Below are positions 9,174-18,422 of a DNA stretch of 64,000 nucleotides, in pieces; position 1 is the stretch's first letter; every line of letters starts with the position of its first letter. The DNA lies in the NCBI GenBank assembly GCA_958295785.1, contig OY282377.1, positions 4,032,896-4,096,895 of the forward strand. Direction: 5' to 3'. Both the position numbers and the translations under genes were made by a program. The notes under the pieces were generated by a model, which did not search any database, had not been told where the DNA came from, and saw only the letters and a list, made by a program, of their open reading frames with translations. This DNA comes from an uncultured Latescibacterota bacterium. GTDB taxonomy: Bacteria; Latescibacterota; UBA2968.

Positions 9174-10355
9174 ATGAAAATCAAAGACATTCGCGCAGTG
9201 GCGGTGGATATCGCCCCGGCACAGCGGACAAAGGCCCGCGTGCCCAAGCTGCCGACCGATGGTTTTATCAGCCCGATGGCGCGGTATCCCGAATACAAAA
9301 AATCGGACTGGAATCCCAAGTGGACGCGCACGGCCTGTGTCGTCACGGCGCAAGACGGCACATGGGGGCTGGGGCTGACCAACCACAGCGGCCCGGTGCG
9401 CCGCATCGTCAACGATCACTTTGCCCCGTTGTTGGCAGGCCAAAATTGCATGGCGACCGAAAAGCTGTGGGATATGATGCGCCGCGCGTCCTCGCCCTAT
9501 CACACCGCGGGAGTGCCCAGCTATGCGATCAGCGCGGTGGATAATGCCCTGTGGGATTTGAAGGGCAAAATTTTACAGCGTCCGGTTTACGAACTTTTGG
9601 GCGGGCCGCAAAAAGACAAAATTTTTTGTTATGCCAGCAACACGGACATTTCTTACGGCACGGAAAACAGCATCGAATGGTTTCTCGAACTGGGCTTTCG
9701 GGCCGTCAAACTCTTTGCGCGACACGGCCCGGAATCGGGCATTGAGGGCATTCGCAAGACCGAAGCCCTCGTCGCCCAAACGCGCGAACAGATCGGCGAC
9801 GATGTCGAACTCATGCTCGATGCGTGGATGTCGCTCAATGTCGAATACACAGTGCGCCTCGTCGAAGCCCTAAAACCCTATCGCCTCAAGTGGCTCGAAG
9901 ATTACGTGTTGCCCGAAGATATGGACAGCTACATGAAAGTGCGCCAGCGCGTGCCCGGTCAAATCCTCGCAACGGGCGAACACTGGTACACCATCCATCC
10001 CTTTGCCACAGCAGCGCGCCGTGGGCTGGTCGATATTTTGCAACCCGATGTCCAGTGGGCAGGGGGTATCACGACGTTGGTGCGAATATGCCATCTGGCC
10101 GAGGCGCACGGGCTGACGGTCATTAGCCACGCGGGGATGAATTACCCCTACGGTCAGCACCTCTCTTATGCCATGCCCGCGATCCAGTGGGGCGAGCGTT
10201 CAGAAGGCGTATCGCCCCCGGGCGTTCCTCTGGAAGAACGCGTCGCGCTGCCGGGCACGCCCGTGATCAAAGACGGGTATCTCATTCCCAGCGACGCGCC
10301 GGGTTTTGGCATTGAAGTCACGAAAACATGGTTGGAAGAGAAGGCCAAAAAGTGA
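9174..10355 (+). CDS. Enolase-superfamily dehydratase, L-rhamnonate-dehydratase-like
   Basis: A 393-residue enzyme of the mandelate racemase / muconate lactonizing group, which abstracts the proton next to a sugar-acid carboxylate using Mg2+. It follows L-rhamnonate dehydratase (RhmD) along most of its length: a N-terminal capping domain, KLFARHGPESGIEGIRK, the first metal ligand in LMLDAWMSL, the second in KWLEDYVLPED, the third in ATGEHWY, and an Asp-His dyad in ILQPDVQWAGG and VISHAG. AAGGAG precedes the ATG. No rhamnose transport or aldolase genes adjoin it, so the exact acid sugar is uncertain. It ends 'FGIEVTKTWLEEKAKK'. Confidence 0.85.
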   Translation: MKIKDIRAVAVDIAPAQRTKARVPKLPTDGFISPMARYPEYKKSDWNPKWTRTACVVTAQDGTWGLGLTNHSGPVRRIVNDHFAPLLAGQNCMATEKLWDMMRRASSPYHTAGVPSYAISAVDNALWDLKGKILQRPVYELLGGPQKDKIFCYASNTDISYGTENSIEWFLELGFRAVKLFARHGPESGIEGIRKTEALVAQTREQIGDDVELMLDAWMSLNVEYTVRLVEALKPYRLKWLEDYVLPEDMDSYMKVRQRVPGQILATGEHWYTIHPFATAARRGLVDILQPDVQWAGGITTLVRICHLAEAHGLTVISHAGMNYPYGQHLSYAMPAIQWGERSEGVSPPGVPLEERVALPGTPVIKDGYLIPSDAPGFGIEVTKTWLEEKAKK

Positions 10356-10399
10356 TATGATCCACGCAGGAACCCGAAGAAAGATGAAAAAATAAACCC

Positions 10400-10426
10400 G
10401 TAGGGGCGATGCCCCCGTGCTCGCCC
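10400..10426. repeat. Dispersed repeat, family A
   Basis: A 27-base unit reading GTAGGGGCGATGCCCC then CGTGCTCGCCC, between the dehydratase and the cysteine-cluster gene; see the copy at 9016. Confidence 0.7.
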
Positions 10427-10562
10427 GAAAAGGCAAAATACAAGGCGAATCGCAGGTAGGGCAGAGCGTACAGAGGACGCAGGAGGTGCGGAGGACATGG
10501 GTTTTTAATCTGTGCAATCCTTAAATCCGCGCCAAACCGCGATCCTGACAACAGGAGATCAC

Positions 10563-11114
10563 ATGGCGCAACCATGGAAACATTTGCTCAATTTTCGCTG
10601 CACCCGCTGTGGAAATTGTTGCCGCGAACCCATTGTTTTGGTGACCGACGAAGACATCCGCCGCATTATTGAGGGCACGGGCCAGACGGCTTATGGCATT
10701 GTCGATTTTTACAAACCGAGTGAAATCGAATGGGGCAAAGACCAGCCCGGCTGGATTCGTCTGAAGTCGGGCCGCCGCATCATGGGATTGCGCCGCACCG
10801 AGGGCGGATGCCAATACTTGGGCGACGATGATTTGTGCCGCATCTACAATTATCGCCCGGTGACCTGCCGCCGCTATCCGTTTGACTTGGAATTTGATGC
10901 AGATGGCGACATCGAGTTGCTCCGCATCAGCCAATCCGCCGATTGCCCCTATGAACTCGATGGATACAACCCGTTGGGCGAAATCAAGGCCATTGCCAAA
11001 TGGGAAGCGTGGGAAGAAGCCCCCTATTACGCGCTGCTCGAAGAATGGAACACGCGCAAAAAAGCAGGCGGCAAAAAGACATTTCTCAAATTCCTGGGAT
11101 TCGACGAGCGGTGA
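10563..11114 (+). CDS. YkgJ-type cysteine-cluster protein
   Basis: A 183-residue cytoplasmic protein of the YkgJ / UPF0153 'zinc- or iron-chelating' family. Seven cysteines in the family pattern are visible: FRCTRCGNCC near the N terminus, GGCQYL and DDLCRIY near residue 85, PVTCRRYPF near 105 and SADCPYE near 125. These are thought to bind a metal or Fe-S cluster; the cellular role of the family is unclear. The start follows ACAGGAGATCAC; an upstream in-frame start 17 codons earlier has no such site. Confidence 0.8.
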   Translation: MAQPWKHLLNFRCTRCGNCCREPIVLVTDEDIRRIIEGTGQTAYGIVDFYKPSEIEWGKDQPGWIRLKSGRRIMGLRRTEGGCQYLGDDDLCRIYNYRPVTCRRYPFDLEFDADGDIELLRISQSADCPYELDGYNPLGEIKAIAKWEAWEEAPYYALLEEWNTRKKAGGKKTFLKFLGFDER

Positions 11115-11132
11115 GGTCGATAAAGAGCATAG

Positions 11133-11161
11133 TTGACAAACGCGCATCGTTGCGACATTTT
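11133..11161 (+). promoter_or_regulatory. Weak candidate promoter before the WD40 protease gene
   Basis: A perfect TTGACA at 11133-11138 is followed 17 bases later by CATTTT, a poor -10. It is about 100 bases before the start codon in a T-rich stretch that holds no gene. Confidence 0.25.
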
Positions 11162-11259
11162 TTTTGTTTTTTTCAAACTGGTTTAATTTTCTCAGAACCT
11201 ACCCCCTATCCCCCATTACGCGCTCCGCTTAAGACAGCTTCTCAACAATGAGGACAACC

Positions 11260-14200
11260 ATGAACCGTTGCACCATCCCAACCAAACTGACCACCTGCAT
11301 TTTCGCGTTGCTCTGCCTCGCGTCTGTCGGGTGGGCTTCGCCGCAACCATCCGCAGAGGACAATGTGCATTTCTGCAAAGTTCTCGATTACGAAGACATG
11401 CGCGCACGCGATAGCCTCTACGCCGCACGCAAGCAGGCGTTTAACCTGAACGTTGGCGAACCTCGCACGGTGCGGATGATCTACTTCTTGCCCAATGACC
11501 GGCCGTTTCGCCAAGAAGTGGTCGATTCGATGAAAACGACGATCCGTCAGATTCAGACTTTTTTCCGCGAGCAGATGCGCGCAAATGGATACGGGGACAT
11601 GACCTTCCGCTTTGAAACCGACGCAGGGGGCAACCCGATGGTTCATCGCGTAGATGGTCAATACTCCGATAGCCACTATCTTGACCACACATCTGGCACT
11701 GTACTTGACGAGGTTGGACAGGCGTTTGATCTCTCGCTGAACGTCTATCTCATCGTCGTTGACAATAGTATAAATGGAATTGGTCTTGGTGGTGTCAGGC
11801 AGGTGGGAGGAGTGGGCAGTGGCGGTAGAAATGGTGGCTATGGGTTGGTTCCAGGCGGATTTAGCTTTTTTACAGCAGCACATGAACTTGGACATGCCTT
11901 TGGCTTGTGGCACGATTTCCACAGTGGTACGTACATTATGTCGTATGGTTCGGGACCGTATCTGTTATCGGCATGTCATGCCGAATTTTTGTCCGTGCAT
12001 CCCTACTTCAATCTCTCTATACCAGATGGAGATACACCGCCGCCAACAGTCGAACTCATTTCATCGCCTCTATATCCGGCAGGCTCAAAAAACGTTTCTG
12101 TCCAACTCAGAGTGAGCGATCCAGATGGACTTCACCAAGTGCTCCTATTCGTTAGAACAAAAAAACCACACCCCGCCGTCGGAAGTCTTGAAGTGAAGGC
12201 GTGTCGGGGATTGAATGGCGAAAGAGATGCTGTGGTTCAATTCGATTATGATGGCGTTGTTCCGTCTGATGGCAAGACGAGTCTTTTGAATCTCGACGAT
12301 TACTGGATTACTCTCGAGGCAGTTGACATTTTTGGAAATGTGGGGAGGACTACAGTAGAGGTAACTTGCGGGAACTGTCCTATAACGCTGGCAAAAATCT
12401 CAGGCGATAACCAGCGAGGAGCATCAGGGGAAGCACTGACGAACCCGTTTGTCGTTGAAGTGAGGGATAAAAACGGTGTTGTCGCTGGTTTTCCGGTTAG
12501 ATTTACCGTCACCGCAGGCGATGGAAAACTCAGCGGGCGGTTCAGTGGTGAGAACGCAACAACCGATGCCAATGGCAGGGCGCAAAGCACATTGACGCTT
12601 GGAGACTATTCGGGCACAAACACTGTTGAGGCGGCATCTGTCGCTGGCCTTAAGGTGGCCTTCAGTGCCGTGGGGGTTGGAACGCCTACGCCGCCGATTG
12701 GGAGCGATTATCAGACATGGCATTTACCCGCAGGGGCTATCGCTCGCTTGGGAAAAGGAAGAATTCAGGAAGTCGCGTTTTCGCCTGATGGTTCACTCCT
12801 CGCTGTGGCAAGTAGCTTTGGCATTTGGCTTTATGACGCGGCGACCTCTCGTGAACTCGCGCTACTCCTTGGGCATACGAGTGAGGTCTTGTCAGTTTCG
12901 TTTTCGCCCGATGGTAGCACCCTCGCTTCAGGGTCTTATGATGGCACGGTCAAGTTGTGGGATGTGGCAACGAGACGGAACATCGCCACGCTCAGGGGGC
13001 ATACGAGTGCGGTCTGGTCAGTTTCGTTTTCGCCCGATGGTTCAACGCTTGCATCTGGGTCAAGAGATAACACGGTCAAGTTGTGGGATGTGGCAACGAG
13101 ACGGAACATCGCCACGCTCAGGGGGCATACGAGTGCGGTCTGGTCAGTTTCGTTTTCGCCCGATGGTTCAACGCTTGCATCTGGGTCAGATGATAATACG
13201 GTCAAGTTGTGGGATGTGGCAACGAGACGGAACATCGCCACGCTTGAGGGGCATACGAGGTGGGTCAGATCAGTTTCGTTTTCGCCCGATGGTTCAACGC
13301 TTGCATCTGGGTCATGGGATAACACGGTCAAGTTGTGGGATGTGGCAACGAGACGGAACATCGCCACGCTTGAGGGACATTCGGGTTCGGTCGAATCAGT
13401 TTCGTTTTCGCCCGATGGTAGCACCCTCGCTTCAGGGTCAGATGATGGCACGGTCAAGTTGTGGGATGTGGCAACGAGACGGAACATCGCCACGCTTGAG
13501 GGGCATACGAGGTGGGTCAGATCAGTTTCGTTTTCGCCCGATGGTTCAACGCTTGCATCTGGGTCATGGGATAACACGGTCAAACTGTGGGATGTGGCAA
13601 CGAAGAGATGGAACTTCTTTACACATACAGGGGTCGCCGGAAGAGTTTCGTTTTCGCCCGATGGTTCAACGCTCGCATCAGGGTCATGGGATTACGCGGT
13701 CAAGTTGTGGGATGTGGCAACGAGACGGAACATCGCCACGCTTACAGGGCATAGGGGTATTGTCAGATCAGTTTCGTTTTCGCCCGATGGTAGCACCCTC
13801 GCATCAGGGTCAGATGATGGCACGGTCAAGTTGTGGGATGTGGCAACGAGACGGAACATCGCCACGCTCGAGGGGCATACGAGTGATGTCTTTTCAGTTT
13901 CGTTTTCGCCCGATGGTAGCACCCTCGCATCAGGGTCAAGAGGTGACAAGGTCAAGTTGTGGGATGTGGCAACGAGACGGAACATCGCCACGCTCGAGGG
14001 GTATAGGCATAATGTCACTTCAGTTTCGTTTTCGCCCGATGGTAGCACCCTCGCATCAGGGTCTTATTATCGCACGGCCAAGTTGTGGGATGTGGCAACG
14101 AGACGGAACATCGCCACGCTTGAGGGGCATACGAGTAGTGTCATTTCAGTTTCGTTTTCGCCCGATGGTTCAACGCTTGCATCTGGGTCAAATGATCACA

Positions 14201-15114
14201 CGGTCAAGTTGTGGGATGTGGCAACGAGACGGAACATCGCCACGCTTGAGGGGCATAGGAATTGGGTCTATTCAGTTTCGTTTTCGCCCGATGGTTCAAC
14301 GCTTGCATCTGGGTCATGGGATAACACGGTCAAGTTGTGGGATGTGGCAACGAGACGGAACATCGCCACGCTCAAGGGGCATACGAGTGCTGTCATTTCA
14401 GTTTCGTTTTCGCCCGATGGCAGCACCCTCGCATCAGGGTCATGGGATTACACGGTTCTGCTGTGGGATATGTCGCCGTATATCACGCCGCTCACCTCCT
14501 TTTCACTTTCTCTGGATGGAGATGGCGCAGCGGGCGATCAAGCGGTGACAACGCTCGATGTTTCGCCCGGGGCGGTTGCGACCATTCAGGTCTTTGGCAG
14601 AGGGATTCGGCAGGCCGACGGTATTTCTGCGCGTTTTGAATACGATTCAGCGCAGGTGGCTTACGAGGGCTTTGACGCGGGCGGTCTTTTGCCCAATGCA
14701 CAGGTGCTTGCCGTGCCTTCAACGAATCCAACGGCTGTCGAGATCAATCTCGTCTCTTTTGGCGGGCAAGCCACAGCCGATAGGGGCATGGTGGGCACTC
14801 TTCGCTTTCGCAAAATGAGCGCGTTTTCCGGCACGACGCTTCGGTTGGTGCGCGCCGAACTCGGCCGAGGAACGCAACGCGAGCGCGTGACGTTTGCCGA
14901 TACCCACATCACCTTACAACCCGCGGCACTGACGCCCGACTTCAATGGCGATGGCAGAGTTGATTTCGCCGACTTTGTGTTGTTCACCGCGCAATTCGGA
15001 CTGCGTCAAGGCGACCCGGGATACGATGCGTGGTACGATCTGGATGGCGATAGCACCATTGGCTTCGGCGATTTCCTGATATTCGGCCGTGCCTTTGGTC
15101 GGGAAGAGTCATAA
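11260..15114 (+). CDS. Secreted metalloprotease-like / Ig-like / 14-blade WD40 / cohesin / dockerin protein
   Basis: A 1284-residue secreted, multi-domain protein. A signal peptide ends near SVGWA. A zinc-protease domain follows with the full ligand motif AAHELGHAFGLWHD near residue 207. Next come an Ig-like region (near 265-375) and a Big-1-type Ig domain (near 380-475). Fourteen WD40 blades span about residues 500-1075, enough for two seven-bladed propellers. A cohesin-like domain (near 1080-1222) and a type I dockerin with two Ca2+ loops (DFNGDGRVDFADF and YDLDGDSTIGFGDF) end the protein. The last thirteen blades are near-identical except at a few surface positions. The start MNRC follows GAGGA; an ATG four codons earlier is possible. 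Its job may be adhesion or extracellular complex formation with proteolysis; that is inference. Confidence 0.88.
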   Translation: MNRCTIPTKLTTCIFALLCLASVGWASPQPSAEDNVHFCKVLDYEDMRARDSLYAARKQAFNLNVGEPRTVRMIYFLPNDRPFRQEVVDSMKTTIRQIQTFFREQMRANGYGDMTFRFETDAGGNPMVHRVDGQYSDSHYLDHTSGTVLDEVGQAFDLSLNVYLIVVDNSINGIGLGGVRQVGGVGSGGRNGGYGLVPGGFSFFTAAHELGHAFGLWHDFHSGTYIMSYGSGPYLLSACHAEFLSVHPYFNLSIPDGDTPPPTVELISSPLYPAGSKNVSVQLRVSDPDGLHQVLLFVRTKKPHPAVGSLEVKACRGLNGERDAVVQFDYDGVVPSDGKTSLLNLDDYWITLEAVDIFGNVGRTTVEVTCGNCPITLAKISGDNQRGASGEALTNPFVVEVRDKNGVVAGFPVRFTVTAGDGKLSGRFSGENATTDANGRAQSTLTLGDYSGTNTVEAASVAGLKVAFSAVGVGTPTPPIGSDYQTWHLPAGAIARLGKGRIQEVAFSPDGSLLAVASSFGIWLYDAATSRELALLLGHTSEVLSVSFSPDGSTLASGSYDGTVKLWDVATRRNIATLRGHTSAVWSVSFSPDGSTLASGSRDNTVKLWDVATRRNIATLRGHTSAVWSVSFSPDGSTLASGSDDNTVKLWDVATRRNIATLEGHTRWVRSVSFSPDGSTLASGSWDNTVKLWDVATRRNIATLEGHSGSVESVSFSPDGSTLASGSDDGTVKLWDVATRRNIATLEGHTRWVRSVSFSPDGSTLASGSWDNTVKLWDVATKRWNFFTHTGVAGRVSFSPDGSTLASGSWDYAVKLWDVATRRNIATLTGHRGIVRSVSFSPDGSTLASGSDDGTVKLWDVATRRNIATLEGHTSDVFSVSFSPDGSTLASGSRGDKVKLWDVATRRNIATLEGYRHNVTSVSFSPDGSTLASGSYYRTAKLWDVATRRNIATLEGHTSSVISVSFSPDGSTLASGSNDHTVKLWDVATRRNIATLEGHRNWVYSVSFSPDGSTLASGSWDNTVKLWDVATRRNIATLKGHTSAVISVSFSPDGSTLASGSWDYTVLLWDMSPYITPLTSFSLSLDGDGAAGDQAVTTLDVSPGAVATIQVFGRGIRQADGISARFEYDSAQVAYEGFDAGGLLPNAQVLAVPSTNPTAVEINLVSFGGQATADRGMVGTLRFRKMSAFSGTTLRLVRAELGRGTQRERVTFADTHITLQPAALTPDFNGDGRVDFADFVLFTAQFGLRQGDPGYDAWYDLDGDSTIGFGDFLIFGRAFGREES
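12895..14480 (+). repeat. Thirteen near-identical 126-bp WD40 blade repeats
   Basis: The repeats begin with GTTTCGTTTTCGCCCGATGG and occur every 126 bases (12895, 13021, 13147, 13273 and so on). One unit, starting at 13525, is 6 bases shorter and carries a divergent tail. Each encodes VSFSPDGSTLASGS, then three variable residues, then a KLWDVATRRNIATL core, then GH and a short variable stretch. A fourteenth, diverged blade precedes them at 12775. Confidence 0.95.
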
Positions 15115-15128
15115 CCGCGCCACCGGAC

Positions 15129-15153
15129 ACGCGATAGCCTCTACGCCGCACGC
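15129..15153 (+). repeat. 25-bp direct repeat shared with the 5' end of the WD40 gene
   Basis: The 25 bases containing GATAGCCTCTACGCCGCA occur identically at 11406-11430 (codons for RDSLYAAR inside the metalloprotease gene), here just after that gene, and at 21161-21185 after the truncated paralogue. Confidence 0.8.
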
Positions 15154-15197
15154 GATAAAAAGCGGTTTGTTGACGCTCTTTTGGAGGAGAAAACAAA

Positions 15198-15269
15198 ATG
15201 TCTGATCTGTGGCGTGAAACATTCGTCAAACCCTGTTTGGTGACGACCAACCCATCGGCGTCCAGTTGA
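15198..15269 (+). pseudogene. Remnant of the small YgiT-like gene, deletion-fused
   Basis: After GGAGG the frame begins MSDLWRETFV, identical to the intact gene at 21230, then jumps to sequence that in the other copy lies about 460 bases further on (KPCLVTTNPSASS) and stops after 23 codons. An internal deletion therefore removed most of the gene and the following intergenic DNA. Confidence 0.7.
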
Positions 15270-15293
15270 CCAATAACACCGGAGGGAAGAACC

Positions 15294-15533
15294 ATGCAAA
15301 GCGTGTTGCATCGCAAAATGACCGTTTTACCTGGCGGCAAAATCGAAATCGTGGATCGGGAACTGTCCGCAGGAGAGTCGGTGGACGTGATTGTGCTATA
15401 TCCCACTTCCCCAGCGTCAAAGCGGCGGTCTGCTGTCGATATTTTCGCCGAGGCACCCGGGCAATGTCTCTTCAAGACCGCCGCGGATGTTGAAGCCTAT
15501 CTTCAAGACGAGCGTGAAGCATGGGAGAACTGA
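15294..15533 (+). CDS. Antitoxin of a PIN-type toxin-antitoxin pair (copy 1)
   Basis: A 79-residue protein almost identical to the one at 21802, preceded by CCGGAGGGAAGAACC. It begins MQSVLHRKMTVLPGGKIEIV, a small beta-rich fold seen in cyanobacterial-type antitoxins next to PIN toxins. Its stop overlaps the toxin start by 13 bases. Its toxin partner is destroyed by an IS630-like insertion, so it may persist as a solitary antitoxin able to neutralise the intact second copy's toxin. Confidence 0.7.
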   Translation: MQSVLHRKMTVLPGGKIEIVDRELSAGESVDVIVLYPTSPASKRRSAVDIFAEAPGQCLFKTAADVEAYLQDEREAWEN

Positions 15534-15833
15534 CGCTACCGAATACCGGGCCAATCTATCTCGACGCCAGTGGATTCATTTATAGCTTGGAGCGCATTGA
15601 ACCCTACTGCACACAACTCGAACCAATGTGGCGACAGGCTCAGGCGGGGCAGTTTGTCATTGTGAGCAGTCACTTGGTCGTATTGGAAACATGGGTCAAG
15701 CCCCTGCGTGAAGGCGACATCGCCCTTGAACAGTCTTTTCGTGAGCTACTCTATGCCCGTGAAGTGCAGTTGATCCCGGCAACCCTCTCTCTGTGGGAAC
15801 GCGCCGCACGTCTGCGTGCCGCGACAGGCTTAA
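15521..15833 (+). pseudogene. PIN-domain toxin, 5' part only (IS-interrupted)
   Basis: The frame matches the intact toxin at 22029 for its first 104 residues (IYLDASGFIYSLERIEPY, VVLETWVKPLREGD). It is cut at the codon after TGL by the terminus of an IS630-like element. The lost part carries the last acidic active-site residues (TPDALHA and TNDRDFRR in copy 2), so this fragment cannot be an active nuclease. The 3' remainder is not found on the other side of the insertion. Confidence 0.85.
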
Positions 15834-16674
15834 TACTCTGTAAATTAAAAAATTTGGAATTTCAATTATTTCAAGGAGGCGTTCGCATGCCCAAACAACA
15901 CGTCCAACTCACCCCCACAGACCGAGACACTTTGACCGCCTTGATCACCAAAGGCGACCAAAAAGCCCGAATCTACAAACGCGCCTTGGGCTTGCTTGAA
16001 CTTGACCGAGGCAAAACCTACACCCAAGTGGCTCAAACCCTCGGCATGACCGGGCAGACCCTGAGTCATTGGGCAAAGAAATACCGCACCCTCGGCTTGG
16101 ATGGCCTCAAAGATGCCCCGCGGCCAGGACGCCCGGTGGAGATGACCGGCAAGCAACGGGCCCAAATCACCGCCTTGGCCTGTTCAACCCCCCGGCAGGC
16201 CATGGCAGGTGGACGTTGCGCCTCTTGGCGGATCACTGCGTGGCATTGGGCTCTTGTGAGCATCTCTCACACACGCATGTCAAGACGAGTCTCAAAAAAG
16301 TGACCAAAGAACATTTTGGTGCAAGACAATCTCAACACGCATACGCGCCATGCCTTCTATCGTTCCTTGCCGGCCGATGAGGCGTTTGCCCGCGCGCAGA
16401 AGTTTGAGTTCTTCTTTACTCCCAAGTCGGCGAGTTGGTTGAACATGATCGAGATCGAATTTTCGGCTCTGGCGCGAGGAGGTTTGAATAGGCGCATTGC
16501 GACGCAGGCGGAACTGCGCCGGGAAGTTTTGGCCTTTTTCCAGGACCGAGAGGCCAAGGGCATTCCCTTGAATTGGCAGTTCACTTTGCCCAAGGGGAGA
16601 GACAAGATGAATGCCCATTATCAACGCATTTATCCAGACAACTCAAAACTTAAAATAAGTTAATTTACAGAGTA
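15834..16674 (+). mobile_element. Decayed IS630-family insertion sequence
   Basis: The ends are inverted repeats TACTCTGTAAATTAA and TTAATTTACAGAGTA, and the outermost bases are TA as expected for this family, which targets TA. It is 841 bp, shorter than usual because the transposase gene has lost its middle. It sits in the PIN toxin gene on the left but in unrelated DNA on the right, so a deletion followed insertion. Confidence 0.8.
15887..16663 (+). pseudogene. IS630-type transposase with frameshift and internal deletion
   Basis: An ATG after AAGGAGGC starts MPKQHVQLTPTDRDTLTALI, followed by a helix-turn-helix (YTQVAQTLGMTGQTLSHWAK). Near 16195 the frame shifts and continues as GHGRWTLRLLADHC and HTHVKTSLKKVTKEHF. 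It then joins directly to VQDNLNTHT, the second catalytic Asp region, and SWLNMIEIEF with the catalytic Glu. The segment with the first Asp of the DDE triad is missing, so it is not functional. Confidence 0.85.
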
Positions 16675-17156
16675 GTAAGTTTCCAGTTGCCATCGTTATC
16701 ACAGACATTGCGAAAGGTACCCAACACGCTGCAACGCACCCCTGCATGGCGCAGTTGGTTGAGCGTGAACTGGTCCGTCTTGTTGTCAGCATCCCATTGT
16801 GCAGGAGAATCAATAGAACGCTACGCTGCATCATATCGCCAAGCGTCTGTCTCCTGTTGATTAGGCAAAGGGGCATGTCCAATAACGCGAAGCAAGATGA
16901 GTGCTGTGTCTTCTTTGTCTGGTTTGGGCTTGGTTTTCGGGTCTATCCGGGTAGCAAGCAGGAAACACCCCATTGGTAGACCTCCCACATCCTGTCTCAG
17001 AGCATCCTGGACAAGAACTGTCGCCTCCAAATAGTCAAGAGACAACAAATCTCCGGCCCTGGTCGTCTCATCAATATAGGACGACAATTTTCCTCCCGCT
17101 TCTTCAGCGGCTTCTTCTTTCGAGTCTGCTACTTCCTGGTTAAACAAATCATTCAT
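16675..17156 (-). pseudogene. 5' fragment of an unidentified, possibly ATPase, gene
   Basis: From an ATG preceded by GTGAGG the minus strand reads MNDLFNQEVADSKEEAAEEA and continues in one frame for about 160 codons with a single TAG near 16820. Past it the frame goes on as SPAQWDADNKTDQFTLNQLR and HAGVRCSVLGTF up to the IS630 end. The layout recalls the N-terminal region of HerA/FtsK-like ATPases, but I am not sure. It is broken by a nonsense change and by the IS. Confidence 0.4.
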
Positions 17157-17225
17157 TTTTAGCCTCACATATCGTTTTTGTGATCTGCATTGCGTTTGCG
17201 TTGTCTCCCCTACGATAATACCTAA

Positions 17226-18318
17226 TAGGACTTACGCAATCTTCATTGGAATATCAGGCACTTTGAGTTGTTGTCTCAAGAAGTCAGCCACCCCGCGGTA
17301 TTTGACTTGATAAATGGTTTGTCCTGTTTGATAGGCCACCTGCGCGAGTCGAATCCAAACGAACATCGCACACCCAATATGATTTCGTACCATGCGTGCC
17401 AACCGACATGGACCCTTTTCAAGCCCGGTCACCTGTTTGACTTCGCGGTGAAAGGGCTCAATTTTCCATCGCCTGTGACACACCTGTTGTACCCCTGAAG
17501 AATCGTTTTGAGCATGGTCGTTAGTTACGACATACGCCGTGCGTCTATCAGAAGACGCCACCCGGAATAATTTCACTTTGTGGTCTTTGGGAAACCCTCT
17601 GATTTTAATGGGCTTGCCTTGTTTGCGATCCGCTTTCGTCCAAGTTAAGCTATCTACGCGCTGGTAGGGGATTGTGCCTGCCGAATCGTCCACGCGCCGG
17701 TTCGTCTTGAGGGGACAGTAATAGGTTTTTTGCATCTGCTCTATGTGTCGCATGACCGTTTTGGTCGTATACCAACTGTCCATCAAGACCCCGGTAAAAG
17801 GGAGGCACTTCTGATAGACCAACGCAGAGAGCATGTCCTTGAGAGGATCCAATTTGGTTTTGCCATCGCCTTGCGGGTCATAAATCCGATAGTCAATCAG
17901 CCAGAACCGATCCTCTTGCGGATGGACATAGACACATGTGACCACCCCAATGCCATTGATGACGCCTTGGGCGTTGCCGCTCTATTGACGACGCACTAAC
18001 GCGATCTTGCGCGCGTGTCGCTTGTCTAAAACCGTGTCATCAAAGATCACATAGCCTTCAGGCGTCAGCGCGATGGGGTCTTTGACGGGTTCCCACACCA
18101 AGCGGGGGGGGGATACGATCACCGGCGAGATAGCGGTTGATCATATCATGACTGAACCCTTCGCTATGGTCGGCGAAATGGGTCAAGGTATAGTTGAGGG
18201 GACTGCTAAGCAGATACTGACAGTCATCCAAACGCGTCGGGTGGCGCATTGACACCTCCTCAAAGTGATAAATTTTACGGAATTGCACCCTTTTTTAACT
18301 CAGCATGCGTAAGTCCTA
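17226..18318 (-). mobile_element. Decayed IS4/IS701-like insertion sequence
   Basis: Perfect inverted termini TAGGACTTACGCA and TGCGTAAGTCCTA bound a 1093-bp element. It is flanked on both sides by ACCTAA, a likely 6-bp target duplication. Its transposase is on the minus strand and broken. Confidence 0.85.
17232..18249 (-). pseudogene. IS4/IS701-like transposase, frameshifted
   Basis: The start MRHPTRLDDCQYLLSS follows GAGGTGTCA. The frame shifts at a run of G/C near 18105, and an in-frame stop occurs near 17985 after the codons for IALVRRQ. The C-terminal two thirds is an open 237-codon frame (CVYVHPQEDRFWLIDYRIYD, GVLMDSWYTTKTVM, VCHRRWKIEPFHREVKQ), containing the family's second Asp and the Glu of the YREK-like region. 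It resembles transposases common in cyanobacteria. Confidence 0.85.
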
Positions 18319-18343
18319 ACCTAATATCGTTTTTTGTAAGATA

Positions 18344-18422
18344 ATACCAATTTGATTTTAATTTGTCCGTATCTGATGGTCTTTTGGGAGGGCATTGTTG
18401 CAATGGCTTCTCTAATTGGTAT
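18344..18422. mobile_element. 79-bp deletion derivative of the MITE-like element
   Basis: It starts with ATACCAATTTGATTTTAATT and ends with CTAATTGGTAT. The left half is the reverse complement of the right end of copy 2, and the right half (CTGATGGTCTTTTGGGA) is the reverse complement of its left interior. The middle of about 390 bp is missing. Confidence 0.7.

Noticed and set aside
12599-14548. A 649-codon frame in another phase within the WD40 gene
   Set aside because: It repeats only because the 126-bp DNA unit repeats and is a multiple of three; it has no start signal, and the WD40 frame has clear domains on both sides.
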